Positions 8,190-15,797 are shown, counted from the stretch's first letter. The stretch: 32,312 bases of DNA from Dysgonamonadaceae bacterium (GCA_031289145.1 JAITQA010000024.1:1-32312), one strand, 5' to 3'. The notes: generated by a model not told the origin, from the sequence alone. Numbers and translations are program-made.

Positions 8190-9416
8190 ATGAACGAATT
8201 TATATTTGATGTAAAAAACATTCGAAAAGATTTTCCAATACTTTCTCAGGAGATATACGGAAAACCCTTGGTTTATTTAGACAATGCGGCCACTACGCAA
8301 AAACCTTTAAGTGTTATCCGTAAAATAGAAGAAGTTTATTCAACTATCAATGCCAATATCCACAGAGGGGTACATCGCTTGAGCCAGTTGGCGACCGAAT
8401 CTCACGAAGAGGCGCGTAAAACGGTGCAAAACTACATTGGTGCAGCTTCGTCGAAAGAGATTATATTTACCCGTGGTGCAACGGAATCCATCAATCTTAT
8501 TGCGGCAAGTTTTTGTCGCTCGCAGTGCAAACCGGGCGATGAAATTATCCTTACCACGATGGAACATCATGCAAATATTATCCCTTGGCAAATCCAACAG
8601 GACATTACCGGTATTGAATTGAAGATTGTTCCTTTGACCGAAGCGGGAGAAATACGTTTGGAAGACGTCGAAGAATTAATTTCTTCCCGCACCAAACTCA
8701 TTTCTTTGACACATGTTTCCAATGTTTTGGGGACAATAAATCCGATTGAAGAACTGATTCGTTTAGGGCATAATTACAATATTCCGGTATTGATTGATGC
8801 AGCCCAGTCCATTCAACATATTTCTATTGATGTACAGGCGCTGGACTGCGATTTCATGGTTTTTTCTTCCCATAAAATGTATGGCCCTACAGGCGTAGGC
8901 GTGTTATACGGCAAAGAAACATGGTTGGATAAATTGCCACCATACCAAGGCGGCGGCGAAATGATTGCGCATGTAACTTTCGCCAAAACCACTTTCAACG
9001 AGCTTCCTTTTAAATTTGAAGCCGGTACGCCCGATTACGTGGGAACAACCGCCTTGGGCGAAGCTATCCGCTATATCAAAAACATTGGTTTGGATAATAT
9101 CCGCCATTATGAAACACATCTTTTACAGTATGCAACTAAAAAACTGTTGCAAATTGAAAATATGCAAATCATCGGGACTTCGGAGCGGAAAAGTTCGGTT
9201 ATTTCATTTTTAATAAAAGGTATTCATCCTTATGATATGGGAATGTTGCTCGACCGCTTAGGTATTGCCGTACGGACAGGTCACCACTGCGCCCAGCCGT
9301 TGATGGATGCCTTGGGAATTGAAGGAACTTTGCGTGCTTCGTTTGCTTTTTACAATACGGAAAAGGAAATTGATATTCTGGCAGAAGGAATTGAAAGAGT
9401 CGTTAAAATGTTTTAG
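8190..9416 (+). CDS. sufS: Cysteine desulfurase SufS
   Basis: A PLP enzyme that removes sulfur from L-cysteine as a protein-bound persulfide for Fe-S cluster assembly by the SUF system. The ATG at 8190 (MNEFIFDVKNIRKDFP) gives 408 residues, the usual SufS length. The frame is open further upstream to 7989, but that part overlaps the HMA gene and has no homology. Motifs are YLDNAATTQKP, NIHRGVHRLS, TMEHHANIIPW, DAAQS, the PLP lysine in SSHKMYGPTG (Lys229), and the persulfide cysteine in RTGHHCAQP (Cys367). The group II active-site context separates SufS from IscS/NifS. sufB, sufC and sufD are not adjacent, so either the suf operon is dispersed or this is a second copy. Confidence 0.94.
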   Translation: MNEFIFDVKNIRKDFPILSQEIYGKPLVYLDNAATTQKPLSVIRKIEEVYSTINANIHRGVHRLSQLATESHEEARKTVQNYIGAASSKEIIFTRGATESINLIAASFCRSQCKPGDEIILTTMEHHANIIPWQIQQDITGIELKIVPLTEAGEIRLEDVEELISSRTKLISLTHVSNVLGTINPIEELIRLGHNYNIPVLIDAAQSIQHISIDVQALDCDFMVFSSHKMYGPTGVGVLYGKETWLDKLPPYQGGGEMIAHVTFAKTTFNELPFKFEAGTPDYVGTTALGEAIRYIKNIGLDNIRHYETHLLQYATKKLLQIENMQIIGTSERKSSVISFLIKGIHPYDMGMLLDRLGIAVRTGHHCAQPLMDALGIEGTLRASFAFYNTEKEIDILAEGIERVVKMF

Positions 9417-9423
9417 CCCAATG

Positions 9424-9455
9424 TTTGGATTATTCAAATATTATTCCGTACTTTG
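9424..9455 (+). promoter_or_regulatory. Possible promoter of the TlpA-like gene
   Basis: TTTG at 9424-9427 is followed after 21 bases by TACTTTG at 9449-9455, one base short of the TAnnTTTG -7 box. It lies 28 bases upstream of the ATG at 9483. The imperfect -7 box makes this tentative. Confidence 0.35.
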
Positions 9456-9482
9456 CCTTATTATAAACTTAAAATTAAAAAA

Positions 9483-10607
9483 ATGAAAACATTTGTATTT
9501 ACGCTTGCTTGCTTTATATCTGCATTGTTGTGCCAGGCGCAACAAAGTACATTTAATGTAAATGCAACTTTAGGAAACATTAAAGACAACGCGAAAGTGC
9601 GTTTATCTTACTATGTTGATGGAGAACTTAAAACAGATTCCACATACGCAAAAAGTAACAAATTCGAACTCAACGGGAATATTACCGCCCCGTCCAAAGC
9701 TTTGTTAGAAGTTTTAGCGGACGATGCTTCAAAGAAAGGAAACCGGTTGGTTTTCTATGTAGAAGTCGGAAATATCCTATTGAACAGCCCCGATTCATTG
9801 GAAAATGCAAGCATCGCTAATTCTAAATTGAATGCAGAAGATAAAGAGTGGAAGGATTTTACAAAGTCGCTTCAGGAGGCGGAAAAAAAACTCAATGCAA
9901 CTTACCAATCAGCTTCTGCCGAAGAAAAACAATCGGAAACTTTCATGCGTGAAATATACCGGGTAAATGATTCTATTGCGGCAAAAGAAAAAGAATTGGC
10001 AAAGATATTTATCTTGAAACATCCTGATTCTTTCCTCTGTTTAGACCAATTGTTTACTACATATTTGGGATACTCTCCCGATGGTTTGGAAGCCGAATCG
10101 TTGTTTGCCTCGCTTTCTCCGGAATTGCAGAACTCACCGGACGGGAAAAAGTATGCGGCAAAAATTGAATCTTGGAAAAATACGTCGGTAGGCGCGATTG
10201 CACCTGATTTTACGCAGAACGACCCGGATGGAAATCCTGTAAAGTTATCCGATTTCAGGGGGAAATATGTTTTGTTAGACTTTTGGGCTTCCTGGTGTGG
10301 CCCTTGCCGGAAAGAAAATCCCAATGTAGTAAAAGCATATAATAACTTCAAAGACAAGGGATTTACTGTTTTGGGCGTCTCGCTTGACAATGAAAAAGGG
10401 CGCAACGCATGGTTAGCAGCCATAGAAAAAGACCAGCTCACGTGGACGCATGTTTCCGACTTAAAATATTGGAAAAATGAAGTCGCTATATTATATGCCA
10501 TTAGCGCTATTCCTGCCAATTTTTTGTTGGACCCTAACGGAAAAATTGTCGGAAGAGATTTACGAGGAGAAGCCTTGGTGGAAAAACTATCGGAGTATTT
10601 GAAATAA
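9483..10607 (+). CDS. Exported thioredoxin-like protein (DUF4369 + TlpA/AhpC-TSA domain)
   Basis: The protein has 374 residues with a cleavable signal peptide (ALLCQAQQ). The N-terminal part (about 25-120) has the beta-rich NVNATLGNIKDNAKVRLSYY pattern of DUF4369. A helical linker follows, then a thioredoxin-fold domain (about 240-374). The redox motif is WCGPC (Cys272, Cys275) in LLDFWASWCGPCRKENP, with the cis-proline region SAIPANFLLD. Bacteroidales encode many such periplasmic TlpA/ResA-like disulfide reductases; substrates are mostly unknown. The ATG at 9483 is chosen over the in-frame codon at 9453 because it starts a normal signal peptide. Proximity to the Cys-rich HMA protein and sufS hints at a thiol or metal theme, but that is inference. 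Confidence 0.9.
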   Translation: MKTFVFTLACFISALLCQAQQSTFNVNATLGNIKDNAKVRLSYYVDGELKTDSTYAKSNKFELNGNITAPSKALLEVLADDASKKGNRLVFYVEVGNILLNSPDSLENASIANSKLNAEDKEWKDFTKSLQEAEKKLNATYQSASAEEKQSETFMREIYRVNDSIAAKEKELAKIFILKHPDSFLCLDQLFTTYLGYSPDGLEAESLFASLSPELQNSPDGKKYAAKIESWKNTSVGAIAPDFTQNDPDGNPVKLSDFRGKYVLLDFWASWCGPCRKENPNVVKAYNNFKDKGFTVLGVSLDNEKGRNAWLAAIEKDQLTWTHVSDLKYWKNEVAILYAISAIPANFLLDPNGKIVGRDLRGEALVEKLSEYLK

Positions 10608-10630
10608 TTTTATAGACGAGTACCTTATCC

Positions 10631-11236
10631 GTGCTTCTTCCTTATTTAAATAAAGACTTGATTGAAGCCGGTTGCGACGAAGCCGGACGGGGTTGTCTTG
10701 CCGGTCCTGTTTTTGCCGCTGCTGTTATTCTTCCGCAAAACTTTGTTTCCGAAGCGCTCAAGGACTCCAAACAATTGTCCGAAAAACAACGTAATTACCT
10801 CCGCACAGTCATAGAAGAAGAAGCTTTAGACTGGGCGGTGGCAATTGCGATGCCGGAAGAAATCGACGAAATCAATATCCTCAATGCTTCTATTCTGTCC
10901 ATGCACAGGGCTTTGGATTTGTTGAAAATCCGGCCGCAACATTTGCTGATTGACGGCAACCGTTTTCACAAATACAAAAAAATCCCCTACTCAACCATTG
11001 TGAAAGGTGATAACAAATATCTTTCCATTGCTGCCGCATCTGTATTGGCAAAAACACACCGTGACGAATATATGTGTCATTTACACAACGAATTTCCTCA
11101 GTACGATTGGTGTCATAATAAAGGCTATCCCACAAAAAATCACCGGAAAGGAATCGAAATTTTCGGGATAACCGCCCATCATCGCTTGAGTTTTGCCCTT
11201 TTACCGAAAGAAAGGCAGTTGTGCTTTGATTTCTGA
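10631..11236 (+). CDS. rnhB: Ribonuclease HII
   Basis: It cleaves the RNA strand of RNA/DNA hybrids and single ribonucleotides in DNA. The 201 residues fit RNase HII. The family signature [16 protein letters not shown] gives the first two acidic catalytic residues (Asp16, Glu17). [21 protein letters not shown] with another catalytic Asp, and [17 protein letters not shown] follow in the expected order. The best start is GTG at 10631; there is no ATG before the signature. It lies 24 bases downstream of the thioredoxin-like gene. Confidence 0.95.
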   Translation: MLLPYLNKDLIEAGCDEAGRGCLAGPVFAAAVILPQNFVSEALKDSKQLSEKQRNYLRTVIEEEALDWAVAIAMPEEIDEINILNASILSMHRALDLLKIRPQHLLIDGNRFHKYKKIPYSTIVKGDNKYLSIAAASVLAKTHRDEYMCHLHNEFPQYDWCHNKGYPTKNHRKGIEIFGITAHHRLSFALLPKERQLCFDF

Positions 11237-11238
11237 AA

Positions 11239-11261
11239 AGATAGCGTATTTATCGCTGTCT
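11239..11261 (+). terminator. Weak terminator-like hairpin after rnhB
   Basis: AGATAGCG pairs with CGCTGTCT (one G-U) around a 7-base loop, three bases after the rnhB stop. The following bases are only moderately T-rich, so termination may be partial. Confidence 0.4.
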
Positions 11262-11273
11262 CTTACTATTTCA

Positions 11274-11305
11274 TTTGCATATTTGCAAAATTTCCTGTAA
11301 GTTTG
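11274..11305 (+). promoter_or_regulatory. plsC promoter
   Basis: TTTG (11274-11277) and TAAGTTTG (11298-11305) are separated by 20 bases, matching the Bacteroidetes -33/-7 promoter. The predicted transcript starts about 15-20 bases before the ATG at 11329. Confidence 0.75.
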
Positions 11306-11328
11306 CAAAAAATTTGATGCTATAATTT

Positions 11329-12081
11329 ATGAAACGTTTCATCCTGTTCATTTATCAGATTTTCATTTGGGCGCCCTTATTTCTCATAACAACATTTTTA
11401 ACCGCGTCTATTGTGATTATCGGATGTGTTTTAGGGGGAGAGCGTTTCTTTAGTTATTATCCGGGTATGTGGTGGTCGAAATCTACTTGTATGCTTACCT
11501 TATGTCCGGTTAAAGTAAGCGGTAGAGAAAAATTAGACAAAAAACAGTCATACATTTTTATTTCCAACCACCAAGGAGCGTATGATATTTTCTTGATTTA
11601 CGGCTATATCGGGCAATCCATAAAATGGGTGATGAAAAAAAGTCTGCGAAAAATTCCTTTTGTAGGAAAGGCTTGCGAATCAGCCGGTTTTATTTTTGTG
11701 GATAGCTCATCTCCAAAAGCAGCTGCCCAAACCATTAGAGACGCCGAGGAAAAATTAAAAAACGGCGCATCTATCGCTATTTTTCCCGAAGGCTCACGTA
11801 CCCGCACCGGTAAGATGGGTAAATTCAAAAAAGGAGCTTATCAAATGGCAATCGACTTAAAATTACCTATCGTTCCTATCACAATTAATGGCAGTTATGA
11901 AGTCTTGCCTATTGGTTCTTATCGTATTCATCCACATAAAATGGAGTTGATAATCCATGACCCGATTCCAACTGCGCAATTTAGTTTTACTTCTATTCGG
12001 GAAGCAGCTGTTAAAATCGGCGAATTAGTCGAAATATCAAAACAACAAATCGAATCAGAACTTTGGAACCAATACAAATAA
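11329..12081 (+). CDS. plsC: 1-acyl-sn-glycerol-3-phosphate acyltransferase (PlsC family)
   Basis: It transfers a second acyl chain to lysophosphatidic acid to make phosphatidic acid at the inner membrane. The protein has 250 residues, with a long N-terminal hydrophobic segment (about 1-40). The acyltransferase motif I NHQGAYD (80-86) carries the catalytic His81/Asp86 pair. Motif II is around GFIFVDSSSPKAA, motif III is FPEGSRTR (from 152), and motif IV is LPIVPITING. It has its own promoter and is convergent with the monooxygenase-like gene, whose stop is 9 bases away. Related family members acylate other lysolipids, so exact substrate is not proven. Confidence 0.9.
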   Translation: MKRFILFIYQIFIWAPLFLITTFLTASIVIIGCVLGGERFFSYYPGMWWSKSTCMLTLCPVKVSGREKLDKKQSYIFISNHQGAYDIFLIYGYIGQSIKWVMKKSLRKIPFVGKACESAGFIFVDSSSPKAAAQTIRDAEEKLKNGASIAIFPEGSRTRTGKMGKFKKGAYQMAIDLKLPIVPITINGSYEVLPIGSYRIHPHKMELIIHDPIPTAQFSFTSIREAAVKIGELVEISKQQIESELWNQYK

Positions 12082-12090
12082 CATTTTCGC

Positions 12091-12468
12091 TTAAAACTTC
12101 TGCCTCAATACATTCGCTTCTACAGTCGCTTTGCCTTCAAGGGCTTTGATAAACTCATTGAAATGGGCGCTTTTGTTATGCATATCAATAGCGCTCTGGG
12201 ACTTCCACGTTTCTATAAAAGTAATATTCAGCGGATTTTTCACGTCCTCAAACACATCATAGAATATAACGCCCGATTCTTTCCTGGTAGCATCTACAAC
12301 CGTTTTTACCGCTTTCAGGACATCTTCTTTGTACCCCGCTTTTATCGTAACAGTTGCGACGATAGTCAAGGTTTCATCATTTGCTGCTTCTTTGCTTGTA
12401 AAGGACATAAACAACAGCAGTGCGCAAAAAACACTGCATATTATTCCTTTTTTCGAAATTTGCTTCAT
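12091..12468 (-). CDS. Exported antibiotic-biosynthesis-monooxygenase (ABM) domain protein
   Basis: The protein has 125 residues with an N-terminal signal peptide (CSVFCALLLFMSFTSKEA) and one ABM fold domain (about 30-125). TLTIVATVTIKAGYKEDVL, KESGVIFYDVFEDVKNP, FIETWKSQSAIDMHNKSAHF and the closing ALEGKATVEANVL match the YgiN/ABM family of small dimeric ferredoxin-like proteins, some of which are quinol monooxygenases. An exported version is less common than the cytoplasmic one. No partner gene is evident and a clear promoter lies upstream, so it is probably transcribed alone. Substrate unknown. Confidence 0.85.
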   Translation of the reverse strand: MKQISKKGIICSVFCALLLFMSFTSKEAANDETLTIVATVTIKAGYKEDVLKAVKTVVDATRKESGVIFYDVFEDVKNPLNITFIETWKSQSAIDMHNKSAHFNEFIKALEGKATVEANVLRQKF

Positions 12469-12512
12469 GGTGATAAATAAAATTTGAGTGACATAATTAC
12501 TATTTTACAAAG

Positions 12513-12544
12513 CAAAGATAGTCAATTGTAATGAGGTCACCAAA
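12513..12544 (-). promoter_or_regulatory. Promoter of the ABM-domain gene
   Basis: On the minus strand, TTTG (12541-12544) and TATCTTTG (12513-12520) are 20 bases apart, an exact Bacteroidetes -33/-7 pair, 44 bases before the ATG at 12468. It shows that the ABM gene is not simply cotranscribed with the small upstream ORF. Confidence 0.75.
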
Positions 12545-12576
12545 AATGCCGGATAATTTCACAAAAAAGACAATTC

Positions 12577-12762
12577 TTACAGGTAATACTCACTGCAATC
12601 ACTGCCTGCGGTCTTGTTTTTCTGCTTTCTATCTTTCTCTTCAACAATCTCTTTAGACGAAGCAACAGCGCCGTCCATTACAAATTCATACTTTTTTTTC
12701 TCGAAATCCGACTTGGAAATAAAAAATTTCCCCTTAAAATATTTTTCTAATTTTTTTTGCAT
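12577..12762 (-). CDS. Small hypothetical peptide (61 aa), possible precursor peptide
   Basis: This short ORF reads MQKKLEKYFKGKFFISKSD, a Lys/Glu-rich middle, FVMDGAVASSKEI, and ends AGSDCSEYYL. I do not recognise the family. The start at 12762 is chosen over the in-frame ATG at 12777 because GGGAGGA lies about five bases before it, a strong Shine-Dalgarno site of a kind rare in Bacteroidetes. There is no signal peptide or membrane helix. The FxISKxxF pattern followed by xMDGA recalls the leaders of Bacteroidetes ribosomal natural-product precursors, which end at a Gly-Gly-like site, with a short core ending in Cys; no modifying enzyme or exporter is near. Coding status is likely from the ribosome site and composition; the precursor idea is speculative. 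Confidence 0.5.
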   Translation of the reverse strand: MQKKLEKYFKGKFFISKSDFEKKKYEFVMDGAVASSKEIVEEKDRKQKNKTAGSDCSEYYL

Positions 12763-12906
12763 AGCTATTCCTCCCATTTTTTGCTTAAATAATAACTCTT
12801 TTGCTATTTAAACAAAAAAAAACGCGATTTTGTTCACGTAATTGTCTATTTTTTTTGTAAAAATTATTAAAAAAAAGAAATAACAGCTATTTTGCAAAAA
12901 AAATTA

Positions 12907-12914
12907 TACCTTTG
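12907..12914 (+). promoter_or_regulatory. Promoter of the LEA-type lipoprotein gene (-7 box TACCTTTG)
   Basis: This is an exact TAnnTTTG box in an otherwise A/T-rich stretch. It implies a 5' leader of about 90 bases before the ATG at 13012. A TTTG lies only 12 bases upstream (12891-12894), too close for a standard -33. Confidence 0.6.
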
Positions 12915-13011
12915 CGGTTAAGTATGCGAAAAAGTGAACGCTTCGACCCAACCGAATCAAAGTGGTTCTACTGAGTGACATAATTTCAGACAACTATAAA
13001 AAAAGTACATA

Positions 13012-13614
13012 ATGAAAAAGAAAATTTTAGGCCTTATCTTATTATTTGTAGTCGCAAATTTTTCATCTTGCGATGTGGCCAAACAGTTGGCCGGTACCTA
13101 CAACATGACCCAGTGTAAATATGATTACCATTCTATTTCCAATTTGTCATTAGATGGAATTAATTTACAGAATATAAGTAGTTTATCCTCACTAAATCCT
13201 ATTTCGGCAGCTAAACTTCTGACAGCTTTTAACTCCGCAAGCGGTTCTTTGCCTTTGCAGTTTACGCTTAATTTGGACGTTTCCAATCCGGGCATTCAAA
13301 CGGCTCTGTTGAACGGCTTAGCCTATATTTTGGAAATTGACGGAAAAGAGATGACTACCGGCAGCTTGGATTCCAAATTACAGATTCCGGGAGGACAAAA
13401 AATGCAACTTCCTGTCAATCTGTCTTTTGATTTGAAAAAGGTGATGAGTGGAGAATCGTTGACCGCCATCAAAAATTTAGCGTTCAATTTTGCAGGGATA
13501 GGAGATACCGTCAGTAATGTGACGATGAGGCTACAGCCGACAATATCCGCGGGAGGAACCGTCTATAAAAGTCCGGTGTATATTCCGGTCTCTTTTACGC
13601 TGAACAAGAAATAA
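13012..13614 (+). CDS. Hypothetical lipoprotein, LEA type 2-like
   Basis: The protein has 200 residues with a lipobox ending at Cys20 (VANFSSC), so it is predicted to be lipid-anchored in the envelope. The mature part has a NLSLDGINLQNISSL segment, then LPLQFTLNLDVSNPG and LPVNLSFDLKKV, and ends in beta-strands (SPVYIPVSFTLNKK). The 'L-x-V-x-N-P' pattern with an alternating-strand body is like LEA type 2 / WHy-fold proteins, which Bacteroidales often encode as lipoproteins. No catalytic residues are apparent. It sits 14 bases before trmN6 and probably shares its transcript. LEA assignment is moderate; the lipoprotein call is strong. Confidence 0.7.
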   Translation: MKKKILGLILLFVVANFSSCDVAKQLAGTYNMTQCKYDYHSISNLSLDGINLQNISSLSSLNPISAAKLLTAFNSASGSLPLQFTLNLDVSNPGIQTALLNGLAYILEIDGKEMTTGSLDSKLQIPGGQKMQLPVNLSFDLKKVMSGESLTAIKNLAFNFAGIGDTVSNVTMRLQPTISAGGTVYKSPVYIPVSFTLNKK

Positions 13615-13628
13615 CAGGGTAAACGAAA

Positions 13629-14339
13629 GTGTCGAATACCTATTTCCGGTTCAAACAATTTACTGTCCGGCAGGATTTGTGTGCGATGAAAGTCGGTACG
13701 GACGGTGTGCTTCTCGGCGCATGGGCCGATGTGAATGAAGCAGAAAACATCTTGGACATCGGAACCGGCTCCGGCGTAATAGCGCTTATTTTGGCACAAC
13801 GTTCCAAAGCATGCATTGAGGCCATTGACTTGGATGAGAATGCCTGTCGGCAAGCAAAAATTAATTTTGAACATTCTCCTTTTCGGGAACGGCTAAGCAT
13901 CAAAAAAATCGACTTTCTGGCATTATCCGCTCCATTGAAATACGATTTACTCGTATCCAATCCTCCCTATTTTTCCAGGTCTTTAAGGCCGGACGACATC
14001 GGTCGCCGATTTGCGCGTCACGATGATAGTCTTCCTTTGCGCGACCTGATAGAGAAAAGTGCAAGTCTACTCAAACCCAATGGAAAACTGGCGCTGATTC
14101 TGCCTTTTGACAGCGCGGAAACAGCCAATTCATTCGCTGCCGAAAACGCTTTGTCGCTTTGTCGACGAACAAATGTTGCCACGTCTCCCAAATATCCGCC
14201 CAAAAGGGTGATGCTGGAATATTCGCCAAAACAATCGGAAGTGCAGGAAAACAATTTGTGCATAACATCGGAAGACCATTCGTTCAGCAAAACATACATT
14301 GCATTGACGAAAGATTTTTACCTGGCATTGGAGGAATAA
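13629..14339 (+). CDS. trmN6: tRNA1(Val) (adenine(37)-N6)-methyltransferase
   Basis: An S-adenosylmethionine-dependent methyltransferase of the YfiC/TrmN6 family, which makes m6A37 in tRNA-Val. The 236 residues open with NTYFRFKQFTVRQD and MKVGTDGVLLGAWA, hallmarks of the family. They continue with the SAM-binding loop ILDIGTGSGVIAL, the acidic EAIDLDENA, and the N6-adenine catalytic motif NPPY (111-114). The start is GTG at 13629. A C-terminal substrate part follows (RVMLEYSPKQS). Upstream is a lipoprotein gene; downstream begins a 405-base region without a protein gene, containing a promoter, a repeat and a structured RNA. Confidence 0.93.
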   Translation: MSNTYFRFKQFTVRQDLCAMKVGTDGVLLGAWADVNEAENILDIGTGSGVIALILAQRSKACIEAIDLDENACRQAKINFEHSPFRERLSIKKIDFLALSAPLKYDLLVSNPPYFSRSLRPDDIGRRFARHDDSLPLRDLIEKSASLLKPNGKLALILPFDSAETANSFAAENALSLCRRTNVATSPKYPPKRVMLEYSPKQSEVQENNLCITSEDHSFSKTYIALTKDFYLALEE

Positions 14340-14359
14340 AATAATATTTTGTCATCTTG

Positions 14360-14390
14360 TTGTTTTTTCAGTAATTTGTTTATATCTTTG
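14360..14390 (+). promoter_or_regulatory. Promoter upstream of repeat A and the structured RNA
   Basis: TTG (14360-14362) and TATCTTTG (14383-14390) are 20 bases apart, a good Bacteroidetes -33/-7 pair. Transcription would begin near 14396 and run through repeat copy A, the rod-shaped RNA and possibly into the lipoprotein gene at 14745. Confidence 0.6.
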
Positions 14391-14418
14391 ACACGTAAAT
14401 TAAATATGCTGCCTATGG

Positions 14419-14459
14419 AATAAGATAAAGTGTATTAGTACACACATTTTAGTGGTATA
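14419..14459 (+). repeat. 41-bp repeat, copy A, with palindrome
   Basis: This segment matches 16471-16512 with two substitutions and one one-base gap. It contains the near-perfect palindrome GTGTATTAGTACAC (14430-14443), followed by ATTTTAGTGGTATA. The half-site form GTnTA...TAnAC resembles GntR-family operators. Just downstream is a second small palindrome around 14465-14482 (TCCTATA...TATAGGA). Confidence 0.8.
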
Positions 14460-14486
14460 TATTATCCTATAATATATATAGGAATT

Positions 14487-14667
14487 AGCGTTTTAGCTTT
14501 TGTTCTTGTTTTTTTTCGAACTTCGACACTTCCAAATAAAACTGTAGAGAACAAAGAGTTGGATACACGCTTCGGCGTGGGTGTTGCTCTTTGAAAATTT
14601 GACAGTTTAGGTAGTCGAAGACCTCGGAAAAACAAGTTCTTCAGAGTTTGTAATGTCCGCGCTTTTT
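14487..14667 (+). ncRNA. Rod-shaped structured RNA, candidate 6S RNA
   Basis: About 180 bases fold into one long interrupted hairpin. Working inwards, the paired arms are: AGCG 14487-14490 with CGCT 14660-14663; a large open region; CTTGTTTTT 14505-14513 with 14628-14636; CTTCGAC 14521-14527 with GTCGAAG 14614-14620; AAACTGT 14539-14545 with 14602-14608; CAAAGAG 14552-14558 with 14587-14593; and CACGC 14566-14570 with GCGTG 14575-14579, closed by a UUCG tetraloop. A run of five T follows the outer arm. The length, closing stem, central bubble and terminal rod match 6S RNA architecture. The 5' side of the bubble holds TAGCTTTTG (14494-14502), close to the -7 box that 6S RNA would have to mimic. 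Structure is directly visible; the 6S identity is inference. Confidence 0.55.
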
Positions 14668-14698
14668 CTATGTGTGTAGTTAAAACGGTAACGGACAT
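14653..14698 (+). promoter_or_regulatory. Alternative hairpin downstream of the rod RNA
   Basis: ATGTCCG (14653-14659) pairs exactly with CGGACAT (14692-14698) around a 32-base loop. It lies against the outer stem of the rod RNA and may compete with it. It ends about 45 bases before the lipoprotein ATG at 14745, so it may also be leader structure of that mRNA. Confidence 0.35.
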
Positions 14699-14744
14699 GT
14701 GAGTATTAAAAAAATTTTATTTATTCATTTAAAAAATTACAATC

Positions 14745-15734
14745 ATGAAAAAAGTATTTTATTATGTAACATTATTATTTTCAGTTTTATTAATCGGTTC
14801 ATGTACAAATGAAGAACAACAAACCAATAATGAGGCTCAGCAAATTTCATCAATACAGAAAAGATATGCAATTGCTAAAAATATAGCTGTATATCACAGT
14901 AAAGGATTGGATTTTGCCTATGGCAAATTACAAGATTTGGTAAAAGCACAAGGTTCGAATTTTCTTCGCAGTGCATCGGCCAAACAAGAAAAGGAAGTCA
15001 TATTAGCTGATATTATGACAGAATTTTTTTCCCAAGCGCACATCAAATCTGAGTTATCCGCATTTGACAGTGAGTTTAATTTGAAGAAACTCCCTGATGT
15101 GGGAGGTACTTCTTTAAGGTCAGGCGATCTGGAAGCGATAAATCTAAACAAAGAAAAATGTTATTTTAGATTTTACAAAGCTGCTTCAAAATCTATAGAC
15201 CTAAGTTCTGAAGAACTTCTCGCTCGCTTTGATAAGATTATTTATTCCAAAGAATTTCTTTCATTAACCGAAGTGGATCAAAATGAATTTTTAATGATGC
15301 TGGCAATCCACGACGATTCTTCCAACTATTGGGAAAATCATCTAACCGAATGGAAGCGATTGAAAGAGGATGGTATCCAACTTAGAGGATTTTGGAGCGA
15401 TCTGAAGAGACTTGCTGTTGAAACTGTCGTTATAGCTATTACTGATTCTAATGGAGCTGTTTACGTTGGCTCATTAGGTGCAGTTGCAGGTGGTGCAGGT
15501 GGTGCCGTATTTGGTTCTTTTGGTGGTTTAGCCGGAATTGGTGTCGGAGCAGCAGCAGGTGCAGCGGGAGGATTTGTTTATGGCATTGTTTATGGCTCTA
15601 TAGACGCTTCACTGGGTGCTGCTTGCGAAGAAGATGTATCTGATGACGTAGAATGGTTTGAACCCATTTGGGAGGAATTTTTAGCCGCTTTAGCCGAATG
15701 GGAAGAAGAATTAGAAGAAGAATCAGAAGAATAG
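14745..15734 (+). CDS. Lipoprotein with long glycine-zipper segment and acidic tail
   Basis: The protein has 329 residues with a lipobox ending at Cys20 (VLLIGSC). Three parts follow. Residues 21-235 are helical and charged. Residues 237-294 are a Gly/Ala-rich hydrophobic stretch (GSLGAVAGGAGGAVFGSFGG, then GVGAAAGAAGG) with repeated GxxxG spacing. The last 35 residues are strongly acidic and Trp/Glu-rich (EEFLAALAEWEEELEEE). Glycine zippers of this type pack into membranes and occur in class II bacteriocins and in secreted contact toxins such as the Caulobacter Cdz proteins. I do not recognise a named family. Immediately downstream are two paralogous small membrane proteins with their own promoters. 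A membrane-active secreted protein is plausible; this is inference. Confidence 0.75.
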   Translation: MKKVFYYVTLLFSVLLIGSCTNEEQQTNNEAQQISSIQKRYAIAKNIAVYHSKGLDFAYGKLQDLVKAQGSNFLRSASAKQEKEVILADIMTEFFSQAHIKSELSAFDSEFNLKKLPDVGGTSLRSGDLEAINLNKEKCYFRFYKAASKSIDLSSEELLARFDKIIYSKEFLSLTEVDQNEFLMMLAIHDDSSNYWENHLTEWKRLKEDGIQLRGFWSDLKRLAVETVVIAITDSNGAVYVGSLGAVAGGAGGAVFGSFGGLAGIGVGAAAGAAGGFVYGIVYGSIDASLGAACEEDVSDDVEWFEPIWEEFLAALAEWEEELEEESEE

Positions 15735-15744
15735 AATATATTTT

Positions 15745-15776
15745 TTTGATTAATTGGCAAATTTATTCTATCTTTA
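15745..15776 (+). promoter_or_regulatory. Promoter of the first small membrane protein paralogue
   Basis: TTTG (15745-15748) and TATCTTTA (15769-15776) are 20 bases apart. The last base of the -7 box is A instead of G, the same variant as in the second copy at 16202-16232. It lies 22 bases before the ATG at 15798. Confidence 0.65.
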
Positions 15777-15797
15777 CAGCATAATATTAATAACAGT

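Noticed and set aside
9902..10519. 205-codon ORF antisense to the thioredoxin-like gene
   Set aside because: It mirrors a well supported gene, has no recognisable domain and no promoter or start context.
12163..12480. 105-codon ORF antisense to the ABM-domain gene
   Set aside because: Complement of a recognised family with its own promoter; no coding evidence.
12614..12811. 65-codon plus-strand ORF opposite the small peptide
   Set aside because: It has poor start context and phenylalanine/serine-rich shadow composition; the opposite strand has a clear ribosome site.
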